This document shows, piece by piece, positions 36,950 through 48,500 of a DNA stretch of 64,000 bases; the first letter of the stretch is position 1; the number at the start of each line of letters is the position of its first letter. The notes below the pieces were generated by a model. That model had not been told where the DNA came from, made no database searches, and saw only the letters and a list, made by a program, of their open reading frames with translations. The translations under genes and the position numbers were made by a program. The stretch comes from Cyprinodon diabolis (taxonomy: Eukaryota > Chordata > Actinopteri > Cyprinodontiformes > Cyprinodontidae), in the NCBI GenBank assembly GCA_030533445.1, contig CM060068.1:16335479-16399478 (forward strand), given 5' to 3'.

Positions 36950-38407
36950 CTTCTTATTTTTCTCCCCCTAAAACAAACGGCTTTTTGGCGGCTTTAACAT
37001 GTTCAAAAAGTCACCAAACTTGGCAGTAAATTGTCCCCCTAGTGAAATTTACGTATTATAATGGAATTCAAAATGGGTGTGGCCAAATGGCTCTACAGCG
37101 CCCCCTGATGTGAGTTGGGGAAAACCGTAAGTCACAGAGATTTGAGATTTGGCAGGTACATAGATATCACCAAATCATGAAAAAAGTTACATTGTGGGTA
37201 TGCTCTAAAACCTACAGAAAGTCGGCCATTTTGGGTCAAAGGCTGATTTTTGGCAATTTTTCAATTTTGTTGACGTCGAACTTTCGCGAACTCGTCCTAG
37301 GGACGGTGAGCCATCGGCTTCAAACTTGGCATGTATGCAGATAAGGCATGTGAGATCTAAACTTATTATTTTTTTAAGTTTTCCAGCATTTTAAAGGGGT
37401 GTGGCCACGCCTCGAAGTTGGCGTACTCGCCAACATTTTCAAAATGCAATTACTTTTTCATATGAAACTGAAATGACACCAAACTTGGTAGTATTAATCC
37501 TCTCTGGGTTCCCAACAAAACTGTATATTACAATTTTGGCATGATTGAAGCCACGCCCCCTGAGAACCGGAAGTCACGTTTTTTTCTTGGAATGGTCCCT
37601 CTCTGTCATACTTGACCTCATCAACCTAAAACTTTGTCAGCAGACAGACAACATGTTGTCCTAACTTCGTTTAAGGCACAGAGAGCTTTAGTCAAATGGT
37701 GTTGCTGTGGCGCCATGGCGAAGTGAGGCGTTTCGCCATGAAAATACGATTGGCTCTCATTTCCTGATTTATAATCAGATCTGCACCAAAATCACAAGAG
37801 ATGATCCTAGTCCAACTCCAAACAGGAATCCAGAGCAATATTTTGTGGGCGGGGCTTAATTTCATTACAGCGCCCCCTAGAAATAACAACCTTAAAACCA
37901 CCAGCCCCAAGCCGTTTTTAGTCCAGGAATGTTGAAACTTTGAACACATTTGCATCTCATCAGGCCCTAACTAAAAGCCTCTTGAAGACATGGTCTAAAC
38001 CCCACCGGAAGTCGGCCATTTTGAATTACATTTTACCCTGTTGTGAAATCACAGACCTCTTTTCAAAAAATTGTATAAAATCAGCCTTTTATCCAAATGA
38101 GCTAAAACTTTCAAAATACGTTCTTTACAAAGCCTGCTATAAGCTGGTTACAACAGTAAAGCGCTTCTTTAAAGTCCGTCACTCTGATTTTTCAAAAGTT
38201 TGCGTTCTCGCCTAATAGTTGGTCAAGTGGACAGATAATGCCAGGAAATAATTCAGCCCCTAGCCATGCTCGTCCCTAGGATAATAAAACTGGGCACACA
38301 TCTGTATGAGCTCTCCACCTACAAAATGTTTCATTGGAGCCATGGTCTAAACCTCTCATGAAGTCGGCCATTTTGAATCAAACGGCACCCTTATGAAAAT
38401 AGAATCA

Positions 38408-38430
38408 CTATGTTAAAATATTTAACATAG
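38408..38430. repeat. Private perfect palindrome (10-bp arms)
   Basis: CTATGTTAAA and TTTAACATAG flank a 3-base centre. Every other copy of this module reads TATTTCTAAAAAATC here. The extra AACATAG is the reverse complement of the bases just upstream, which is what a template switch would leave. Confidence 0.85.
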
Positions 38431-38873
38431 TAAAAAATCAGTCGTTTTCCCAAAAGAGCTAGGACTTTTGGAATATATTCCTCTAATCGCTACTTGTTTG
38501 ATGGTAAACACAGCATAGCTCTTCTTAAAAGTCCGTCACTCTGATTTTTCACAAGTTTGTGTTAACAGGAAATTGTTGTATCTCAAAAAGTTTTATAGCA
38601 ATCCTAGCCAAATTTGGTGCAGTTATTTATCCTTTGATTATAGAAAAGACTGCCAAGTTTGGCGTGAATCTATGCATGTTTGAGCATCTTATGGGGTTTT
38701 CAACTGCCGCAGTATATGGCATTCAAGTTTAAAGATTTTTCTTTCTTTAAATTATTTAATAAATCACCTAAAAAAAATCTAGGACATGCAAGATGTGTTC
38801 CTTGACATTTGCGATTTTTTTCGGGATTTTATTGCAAACTATGGATTTTTAATGATTTTTTTGTTTTGAGTAG

Positions 38874-39894
38874 AGTCGGCCATTTTGAATTACATTTCGA
38901 CCTGTTGTGAAATCACTGACCTCTTTTCAAAAAATTTTATAAAATCAGCCTTTTATCCAAATGAGCTAATACTTTCAAAATACGTTCTTTACAAAGCCTG
39001 CTGTAAGCTGGTTACAATAGCAAAGCGCTTCTTTAAAGTCTGTCACTCTGATTTTTCAAAAGTTTGTGTTAACAGGAAATTGTTGTATCGCAAAAAGTTT
39101 TATAGCAATCCTAGCCAAATTTGGAACATTTATTTATCCTTCGATTATAGAAAAGACTGCCAAGTTTGGCGTAAATCTATGCATGTTTGAGCATCTTATG
39201 AGGTTTTCAACTGCCGCAGTATAAGGCATTCACGTTTAAAGATTTTTCTTTCTTTAAATTATTTAATAAATCATCTAAAAAAAATCTAGGACATGCAAGA
39301 TGTGTTCCTTGACATTTGCGATTTTTTTCGGGATTTTATTGCAAACTATGGATTTTTAATGATTTTTTTGTTTTGAGTAGAGTCGGCCATTTTGAGTTAC
39401 ATTTCGACCTGTTGTGAAATCACTGACCTCTTTTCAAAAAATTTTATAAAATCAGCCTTTTATCCAAATGAGCTAATACTTTCAAAATACATTCTTTACA
39501 AAGCCTGCTGTAAGCTGGTTACAATAGCAAAGCGCTTCTTTAAAGTCTGTCACTCTGATTTTTCAAAAGTTTGTGTTAACAGGAAATTGTTGTATCGCAA
39601 AAAGTTTTATAGCAATCCTAGCCAAATTTGGAACAGTTATTTATCCTTTGATTATAGAAAAGACTGCCAAGTTTGGCGTAAATCTATGCATGTTTGAGTA
39701 TCTTATGAGGTTTTCAACTGCCGCAGTATAAGGCATTCACGTTTAAAGATTTTTCTTTCTTTAAATTATTTAATAAAATCATCTAAAAAAAATCTAGGAC
39801 ATGCGAGATGTGTTCCTTGACATTTGCGATTTTTTTTCGGGATTTTATTGCAAACTATGGATTTTTAATGATTTTTTGTTTTTGTTTTGAGTAG
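38874..39894 (+). repeat. 508-bp monomer run, 2 copies (507 and 514 bp)
   Basis: Both copies carry the private variant ACATTTCGACCTG near their start, so one was copied from the other. The second has extra T/A bases and a GTTTTTG insertion near its end. Confidence 0.9.
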
Positions 39895-40209
39895 GGTGTA
39901 GTACCGCCTTGGATTTTGGCGGTGCTGTTACTCCATCTTTTGAATATATACTTTTGACACATTAACTGAGATGGCCACAGCATCTATCTGACAGATGAGA
40001 TTCATCCCCAGATATTAACTTTTATCCCTAGTTTAACCCTTTCCTGACCAACGCTGTGGTTGTCTCCGGCTGGTCCAGAGGTGAAGCGTGAAGCTTTTTC
40101 CGCTGGCTGGGAAGGTGCAAGGGGGCGGCGGTCGCTTGGCTCCCGCGGTCGCAATAGGCCGAGCGGCGCTGAGCTGCGAGGGCCGTCAATACCGCTCGCG
40201 GTTTTAATT
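39895..40209 (+). repeat. Terminal type I cassette, right edge of array
   Basis: A full type I cassette, like those at 1487 and 4855, ends at GCGGTTTTAATT, exactly where other copies switch into the ATT/hairpin tract. Beyond this point comes a T-rich stretch and then single-copy sequence. Confidence 0.85.
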
Positions 40210-40759
40210 TTTTTTTGTTTTTCGTGACTGTATTTTTGGAAAATCTGGATTGTCTTTTACATTTCACCACTTGGGTTCCCATAGCCAAGTGACATCATTT
40301 TGAAACTTTTTGACCTAATGTGCACTCATAACTGATAAGCTAGATCACTTTTTATCACCGATTGATGTAAACATTTCTTGTTATATTTTCAATGTTTGTA
40401 AAACATGATTATTTTACAAGCATGTTTCCCTGCTTGAATTTTGTTTCCCTCAAAATTTAGTTCACCTCCCAGAGGGAATACCTGAAAGCCAATCTAGTTT
40501 TTGAAGGCAGTTTATTTCAGTTTTATTATGAAACAATTGAGAAAAAAATGAATCATGTGGAAGGATATGGCTGAAATTTTTAGGCCATATAACCCAGCCT
40601 TTGCCTGAAATAAAATCATTTTTTCATTGCCCTTTTGAAACATAAAGTTTTCACAATTCAGATAAAATGGTTTAATTGCTCGGCCAAACCAAAAAAAAAA
40701 AAAACTCTGCAATTTGCACGATGCCTTAAGTTATTTGCATACATTTGGAATAAGGTGCT
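40210..40759. other. Single-copy AT-rich sequence beside the array
   Basis: Starts with a T-rich stretch. No gene, exon or repeat family was recognised. An A run lies at about 40690. Confidence 0.6.
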
Positions 40760-40768
40760 CTTATCTGA

Positions 40769-41323
40769 TAGCCTGACATAGTCCTACTCAATTCTAGTCA
40801 GAATATGAGTCTGATACTGCTCCATAGAGCTGTGATTATGGGGCGTGTTTCAAACGAACCAGGAAAAAAAATGCCTCTGCACTCAATTGGATAGACCTAC
40901 AACCAATAAGAGCAACGGAGTGCGTGACGTATGTTAAGCGAAGCATAGTTGTTGTCAACAAAAATCAAAGCGTGCAGTTGCACGCCTAGAATAAGAAGAT
41001 GAGCCTTGATCGCGTTTCTCTGTTCCTCTTTTAAAATTAATTTGCTGTCGATATCTTCTAGAACAGACCTAATAGCAGAATCTACACACCTCAACTGTCC
41101 AGCGGCAGCTGTTGTTGTTGTCACCCATGCGCGCTTTGGTCACGTGGTTGATTACGTTACTGTTGATCATCTGTCCATCATCGTATAAAGCCCGCCCTGA
41201 CAATTTGATTGGCCCGCCAGATATTGTGCGAGCATATTCGCGCTACTATTGAGCAATGCCAGACCGAACTTCCCGACCTCAAATGTTGTGGGCGGGACTA
41301 AGTTCGGAATGGCACCCAGGCTA
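40769..41323. mobile_element. Non-autonomous DNA transposon with 9-bp target duplication
   Basis: The ends are TAGCCTG and CAGGCTA, inverted copies of each other. The flanks carry a perfect direct repeat CTTATCTGA at 40760-40768 and 41324-41332. The 555-bp body has no complete transposase. A 9-bp duplication suits Mutator-like elements, though an 8-bp reading (hAT or P) cannot be excluded because the inverted ends are short. The inside holds a fragment of a helicase-like reading frame on the minus strand. Confidence 0.7.
40897..41124 (-). pseudogene. Fragment resembling the start of a RecQ-like helicase
   Basis: The minus strand reads in part SVLEDIDSKLILKEEQRNAI, which resembles the segment before the nucleotide-binding motif of RecQ-like helicases found in fish repeats (from memory). 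After AIKAHLL the similarity stops and the Walker A motif is absent. The frame lies wholly inside the transposon at 40769-41323, so it is most likely a leftover of the autonomous parent or of a captured gene. It is not expected to make a working protein. Confidence 0.4.
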
Positions 41324-41332
41324 CTTATCTGA

Positions 41333-42369
41333 TGAGACAAAAGGAAATTTTTCAAGTGCCATATTAAAGATTTTAAAAATATTGAACGCCTAAAAACATA
41401 AACCAAGATTTTCTAACTTCTAAATTAAAGAATCAAAAAACAATGATAGTTTAGGCTTCATTCAACAGGACACAAATATATCTTGTAGTGTAGAATAAGG
41501 CACCTTAGGTCAAGATGAAGAACAACAGTTAACTCACCTAAAATCCTAAACACAGCTAGAGCTAAGATTGAGTAAATTACTTTCAAAAGTATTGCACCAC
41601 TGGTGTCATGTTTTTTTCAGACATGCTAAGCAGATACAACATACAGAAGGACCCTTTCTTATTGACTTGATAATTATTAAGGAATCAGAAAGGTGTTGTT
41701 AGAGCAACATTGAAAGGCCAGAAAGCCACATGCAGCTTTTGAGCTTCATGTTTCAGACCTCTGGTTTAGATCAGAGTTTATGGCTGTTAATGTCCAGGTC
41801 TGAATCCAGAAGTGAACCCTTAGGAAACTTGGAAAACAAAAATCAGAATGTTTTCTGTATTAATCTGACAAAACTTGAGCTGTTTCCCCTAAACATTTCT
41901 AGATTTTAAAAGCTGATGAAGACAGACCCCCTAAAGAAAATATGTTTGCACATATTTTTCATATGTTAAAAAATAAAAACAAATTGAAATCGATTTACCT
42001 ATAAAATTCTGCTGCCTTTGGTTGTAAGGTTTTAGGAATAGGGATAATTCTGCCGGGCATTATCGGGCTGGACAAAATCTGTATGGTATGCTGATCTTTT
42101 GTTATTTAGGGACTGAGGTATAAAACAAAAGCAATCAAACAGCCGTTCTTTGTCAAGCCTGATTGCCTGAACATCCTTTTACTCCTGTCAGTGGAAATAA
42201 AAGCATTTTGTTAATGGAACTGTGGTGTAGCCGTTTTTATTAAGACGGTATATGTAGTTGTCCTTTCCTCATGTTTATTGGTGTGACACATCTGTTGAAG
42301 CAGCACCTTTTTAGTGCATGAGTCAGAACCATGGCATTCTTATTATCTCATCTGATCTGTTTCTCACAG
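41333..42369. other. Intron sequence of the KANSL1-family gene
   Basis: AT-rich, with no exon or recognised repeat. It ends with a pyrimidine-rich acceptor TTTCTCACAG before the exon at 42370. Confidence 0.6.
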
Positions 42370-42544
42370 CGTTCATGGAAAGGATGATGTTTTTCTAACT
42401 GGGACCTCCAACAGAAGGACATTTAAAAGCAGGAAGCTCCTCAGGGTCGATGCATCATGTGTTTGTGCCCGCACCCGGCCCCTGATCTCATACCACAAAC
42501 GCAAATTGTTGTCCTTTACCCCCTGTAACACCGCCACATTACCG
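42370..42544 (+). CDS. kansl1l: kansl1-family exon A
   Basis: First visible exon, between TTTCTCACAG and GTATGC. It starts in split-codon phase (one base) and has 58 whole codons, including CVCARTRPLISYHKRKLL, a signature of the family's central conserved block. It has no ATG start, so simple start-to-stop searches miss it. Confidence 0.85.
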
Positions 42545-45500
42545 GTATGCTTAAAGACTCCCCATTATTTGACTTTTTTATGCTAAAGCTGAGCTGAATA
42601 TAGATGCCAAAGAGCATATGCATATTGATTTGATCATTGTGAATTAAAAATACATGCCTCTTAAATTATTTTCTTCACAATATAAAAACAACTTAAGAGA
42701 AAGGACAGGCTGCATGTTCAGTTTATATTGCTGCTCTCCTTTTTGTTTGTTTTGAGGAATTTTGGCTTAATGTTGAATTTAGAATACCTTCTCTGAATGT
42801 CAAAGAGTCTGCTATTACTATGCTCTAGTGATGAGCTAATATGAGGTGAAATAAGATTTTTTTATGTCTTATTTTCTTTGTTTATTCCAGAAAGCAAGAA
42901 CGTCCTTATCTACTCTTCTCTCCACTTGCACCTGTGATTCTGTTTGTTTGTGCTCTGAGCTTGACTGTAGCTCCAGATCAAGATTTCACCCCATGGAGGC
43001 TCTTTCCCCTGGAAAGATTTCAGGTTAGTATAGTTCTGGAAAATATATCTTGTTGTTGGTGCAGAGCAGATCCTGGACAGGCTGCTGAAGATTTTGGATT
43101 TATATGAAATCCAAAAAGTTTTTACAATTAAGGTCCATTCGGCCATTATTTCATTCAAAACCATCATTATCAAATGAAATGACACAATATTGGTATTTAG
43201 AATCCATACAAGTCTAATTAAACATGCAATATTTGACAAAATCTATTTTTTTCTTACACCCTTAATATATATGTGTATGTATGTATTATGTCACATTAAA
43301 CATATCATACCTTCTTTACCACATCTTGTTAGTAAAATTCTGTTTAGTCCATGAAGAACCCACAATAAATATGAAGGGAATAATTAAATTATTTGCTAAT
43401 GTCGCGCCACTCTAAGTAGTTGGCATTGCTTCATGATTACCGTTACTTAAATGCAATTAAATAATTATAATCATATATTTTCGGCCTCTGCAATTTTAGA
43501 GATGCCTTGTATGTCTTAGATCTGTGTGATTTCTAAAACAATGTAGCGCATACCTTTCATGGTGGGAAGGATTTTTGTAAAGATTATTTACAAATTTACC
43601 TGGAATCTAATGTGAATCTGGAAATAATTAGGTGCAATTTAAACAATGAATTACTCAAAGTTTGCCTGTTTGTCAATTAAATATGAACAAATGGGCCTTT
43701 TTGAGAGTGAATTATTAGCTGATTTAAAATATTTGGTTGCTGTGCCTGTTTATTTTTTGCCACCAAGTTAAAGATTTTTACTTTCTCCTCCCAGGCATGT
43801 CTTCAAGTCATCATGTTCAGAAGATTATGGCCAGAGAAGAATGGGTCCAGAAACCTTTAGTTTTTAATTCTAAACTGTTGAATCCACCAAACTATGGGAG
43901 AATCAGCTCCTCTCCAAGACACAGTAAGATGTTTTAGAAGGAACCTTTTTTGTAAATATCTCTTCCCTTCCTTTTTCCTGCTGAGTCTAATGCCTTTCAT
44001 TCTATTTCACTCAAAAAACAAAATCGTAATCCCACATATCATAGTTAGACACTTAAAGAGATAATTTACCAATGATCCTGCAGTTCCTAACCAGTTGAGG
44101 AAAAACTAAGCCTTCTACAAAAAGACTTCAAATGAAACGTTTAATGCAACCATCACATTAAGTTGTTAATATTGCATGTATAAAAATTCCCCTGACTTCA
44201 GCTCCTTTGAAAGCCACCATCAGGTCTTAACAGGTAAGTCGAGAATCAAAGACCAATAATACAGGAAAGGATCAACACAGAGTCAGGGTTCAACCAAAAC
44301 TTAACACAGTTCCTGTGGAGGGAATGCATAAGTTATACAGAAAAAAACTCTGGACTTTGGTTATTAACTTCTCATATATAGGTAACAAAATTGCTTAAAT
44401 ATATAAATGTTTATAAAATAATTTAGAAGTTTAAGAAATGATTTTAATTGTATTTAAAGTCTGCTGCTTGCTCGGATATTAGAATTCCTGGGTTCAGCCA
44501 CAGTTCTTCCAAGCTTACTTGTACAAACTATATGAATTAAATATTTGAGCAATGCAGTTTAAAGAATATTACATAACTATTAATATTACATAACTGCAAT
44601 AACTTGACGGATGATCTAAGATCTCTGTATATTTTGCAGAACGAGTAAATACTTGAATGTCCAGTTTTCCAAACCTGTTCCTTTTATTCCTGTTAGAAGA
44701 ACCACACTGTCTGCCTGAGGGATTCTGTGAACTAACAACAAATTGTGTTTGTGTGGTTTTCCATATTTATAGATTAGGATTTTATTTCTACATTAACATC
44801 GTAAAACCCCCATGGATTTGTAATCCTGAAATGGCTGAAAAGCTAGTGTGCACAAAGGAGCCTGGTTGAATATAGATGAAAATGTCACATTTTCAGCTCC
44901 ATGCTGATTTCATTTCAGTTTTAATGATAATATTCTTTTTTTTTTCAAACCCAAAGGCAGTCTGTCAGTAGTAGATTACTCAAAAATGACAACCTAACAT
45001 CTTTATTTAGAGAACTTGGAACCAAAGTCAAATTCCTTTTCTGTGTGCCCAGACTTAGTGAAAAATGTTGATCTAAATATATCATTATAATGGTACCTTA
45101 ATTTGAGAAGGCTCATCTGTATCTTTCAGTCATTCCTGAGCAGTTGTGTCCACAGACTCACATATAGTACATGCTTATCACTGTAGAAGACACGTTAGCA
45201 TATGTTTTGCCTTCCAAGCGGCACTTAAGCACGCATTTTTCAGCAGTTGCCCCCAATAGTCAATATATGGACTAAACACAAAGAAATTTATAGAATAAAG
45301 ACCAAAAGGTAAAACATAAAAACAAGTTTCATTTCAATTAGCATTTAGTTTACTATTTAGTCTATTTAATACAAATGAAAATTACATCAACCTTTGTTTC
45401 TTTTTTTAAATTTCTTTTCACTCTTGGATTTTTTGTTTTGTTTCGGATTGTAATTCAATTCAGTTTATTTACATAGTGCCAATAAATGATGCATATCATC

Positions 45501-48500
45501 TTGAGGCAATTTACAGCGTCAATTCAACCAGATCATACAGTCAGATTGGTTCACAGTTTATAATGAAGTTTATTGATTAAAAAAAAGAGATTATTCAGTA
45601 ATGGTCAATTCAGAATTAATCAAGTGCTTTGTATGCTGTTCATAATAGCCCCATTTACACTACCCTCTGAAAAAGCGACCTGTGCCAGGATGGATCAGTT
45701 CACCATGTGGTCGTCACACTGCTAAGCAGAATCATCACTGGATGTCAGAAATTTCATGATTGCGGTTTCTGACTGTAAGGAGATGACGCGGTCTGGTCAT
45801 GAGCTCTTTGTCATCTAAGAACCGAGCCAGAACTGAACCCGCCGAGCCCTACTGATGAACTAGTACCAGTTTAGCACAGTTTGGTTCAGTTTGCATGCCA
45901 ATTACACTCAACAATTATCTTGGTTACTGTGCTCGGACCTATTTCGGCACGATTTCAAAAGGGTAGTGTAAATGAGGCCGTTAAATACACTAGCCGGTCA
46001 AACTGTACCAACACAGACAGCTCTTTAAAAAACAAAAACAAAATTCAGCTAGCTGTAAATACAGAGATTCTCAAGAATTCTGCTTAAAGAAGATACAATT
46101 TTGTTTATCCATTATCATTTTGAGTTGAAAGATTACGCTCCAGATAACATCTACTCGGGGGATTATTAGGATATGATCTGGTTATCTGGAACCAATGCCT
46201 GAAAAGTACTATTTGATGGGACCAAAGCTGCATTATGTTTCTAGCACAGTTAAAAGTAAATACTTAGCTGTAAAATATGCCAGAAATAAAAGAGGCTCTA
46301 ATATTTGTTCTGTCAGCTTATAAAAAAGAAAAAATATCTGCAATGAATTCGATAACTGGAAAAAAAATAAATTGATTGAAATCTGGTACTGTGATTAGAA
46401 AGCGAAACTTACAAAGGATGTATTTTTGTTATATTAATTTATCAGAAGAGAAGCTTAAGAAAATCATTATAAGTCTGATTTATGCCCTGTCTTTATACTT
46501 CTAGGTAGGAAACATAAGCAACATGTCCGGCGTGATACGACGGGAGTCTTAGGTCTGTCACCAATCAGGTCGCCAGAAACTGCTTGGAGGCAGAACAGGC
46601 GAACCAATCAAAGAAAAAAGAAGAGAAGACGACTTTTTAGGCAGAGTAAAGGTGAATAAGGTTTCCAGTATGTTTTCAATGCTTAATGCAGATGGCACTG
46701 GCCAAAAATGATGTTATATTTAGTAGTTTAATAGCATCTCTGAGATTTTACACAAATGGTCATGTCTAAACAACTGCCAAGTCTAGTAATTGATTTGAAG
46801 GGGCTTTTGCTTTCACCAGACAATTGTTCCAAATATTTATTACCTAGTGAAAAAGTTCAGCCATAATAATCAGAAAGATGGCTTCTTAAAGTTCAGCTTT
46901 CTCTATAATTAACTTCTCTGGCTATAAACTGGATCTACAGGGTGCTATTTTACTGTTACTGAGCATTTTTACATATATTTCTAAGTTGAGTGAAACACTC
47001 TTGGCTGTCCATAACTTAGTCTCACTTTTACAAAGTTTGCTATTTTGTGTGTAGATGATCAGGATGTCCTGTACCAGCTTTGCGATCTGGGACACAGTTC
47101 AAATGAAATGCTTGAGGAGAACTTGGGGCAGTTCACGCTCAGCTGGGCCTCACAGGTAGCACACTAAATGTTATTCCATTGTTTGTCAAACCCATACATA
47201 CTTTACAGTAGTACCAGTAGGAAAAGCCAATTAATGCTCAATGTTTAAAATTAGATGTCATTTATTTGTACATTACTATAGTAATGTACTATAAAAAATC
47301 CATTGTTATTAACTTTAAATAACAAAACTAAAACTGTGTAAATCACTCTAAAGTTAAGGGGCTTTATTTTATACATTCAGCATCTTTGTTTCATAGTAGA
47401 AGGTAAATCAACTATAGGTTAAATGACTTAAATGGTTGATAATTATTAACATTTCAGCTGAAAGGCAGGAAATAGAAAAGAAAATTTTTCTAACAACACA
47501 TAATTGTGTTGTTTACTCTGCAGGTATTAATGCTCAGTTCCGATTTTTTTCCAAATTTCGATTTATTTTTTGCAATGCGGTTCACATTTCCAAAAATATG
47601 CGGCTTGTATGGGACGTCCTTTGTGAACTGCATTCATACAGCTTAAGTGTCCCGCATGCGCAGTAGAGGATGCAATGATGTCACAAGCAAGCATGCTTTG
47701 TGTTTACAGAAGCAAACATGGATGGTAGTGCTGGAGCTCGTCTAGCGATCTTTCCCAACCTTAAAACTAACTAAAGATGGTTAAAAAAAGACTGCACTCT
47801 GCATTATCGTCCACCATGGTCGTTGTTTTTCTTCTAGCTTCTGGGTAGCAAGATGCAGAATAGAGACCTTTGTTGAGTATTAATGACATTCAGGTCGGAT
47901 GAATCTGACCTGGACGTTCAGACACAGGTTGCATTTGAAAAGATCAGGTGTGTATCGGATTCAGGACCACATAGTCAAGTGGCCTGGATCGCATTGGAAA
48001 AAATCTGATCTGTATTGTTCAGACTGCCATGAAAAGGTCAGATACAGGTTGCTTACGGGCAAAAAAAATTAATTTGGGTCACTTCAGGCTGCTGTGTGAA
48101 TGTAGCCTAAGTTTACTATTTCTAATTTTATTTGGTGGAAGAGGTTTATTAAAGTCTGATCAAATTTTTTATTTCATTACCAGACAATAGCAGTTTGTGA
48201 AGAATAAAAACCCAGCGAAACTAGTGAACTCTCTTGTCCTAGCAGATGGAGTTTCTTAGGTTAATGAATGAGCTCACCTGTTTTCCTGTGTGTTTTTTGT
48301 TTAGGATCATGTATCAACATGTCACCCATATTGTCAATTTAACAGAAATTATTATTTCCAAGTACACAGTTAATTGTATGTATGAAGAAAATCATAGACA
48401 AACCTGAAACTTAAAGCAATGTCCATACGATGAGAATCACAGACGTGAATAGAAAGTCTTTACTCTTTCACCTTGGCCTTTTTTTTCTTTTACTTCAGAA

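Larger units (their letters stand above)
36496..39894 (+). repeat. Array block 9, 3399 bp, divergent spacer, 2 monomers
   Basis: Type II cassette with two hairpin modules, then a divergent spacer (about 36950-37385, with AAAATGGGTGTGGCC and TCCCCCTAGTGAAA) that is found only once in the window. From 37386 it matches the window's first bases. The two monomers measure 507 and 514 bp, the largest departures from 508, and lie nearest the array edge. Confidence 0.88.
1..40209. repeat. Nested higher-order satellite array
   Basis: The whole stretch is built from repeating blocks of 2.5-5.4 kb, each starting with a GC-rich cassette just after the word GAGTAG and ending with the next GAGTAG. Inside most blocks is a run of 508-bp monomers. 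At least four periods are nested: about 326 bp (some blocks only), 351 bp (offset of two related modules), 508 bp and the block itself. The left end is outside the window; the right end is abrupt at about 40209. No intact coding gene is seen. The words GGAAGTCGGCCATTTTG, CAGCGCCCCCTA and the hairpin GCCCGAGCAG resemble a repeat common in fish genomes (from memory, not searched). Confidence 0.95.
43924..46504. other. Intron holding two repeats
   Basis: Longest intron of the visible gene. It carries the interspersed repeat at 45451 and the inverted-repeat element at 45648; the remainder is AT-rich with nothing recognised. Confidence 0.7.

Noticed and set aside
1..40209. CRISPR array
   Set aside because: Regular spacing exists, but units are hundreds of bases long and differ little, there are no unique spacers, and the DNA is eukaryotic.
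43797..43937. ATG at 43797 as the start of the KANSL1-family protein
   Set aside because: The upstream exons are open, in phase and carry family motifs, so this methionine is internal.
44199..44232. Micro-exon candidate CTTCAG/CTCC...AACAG/GTAAGT
   Set aside because: The donor is strong, but the 32-base piece introduces a stop (TCTTAA) in the phase set by exon C.
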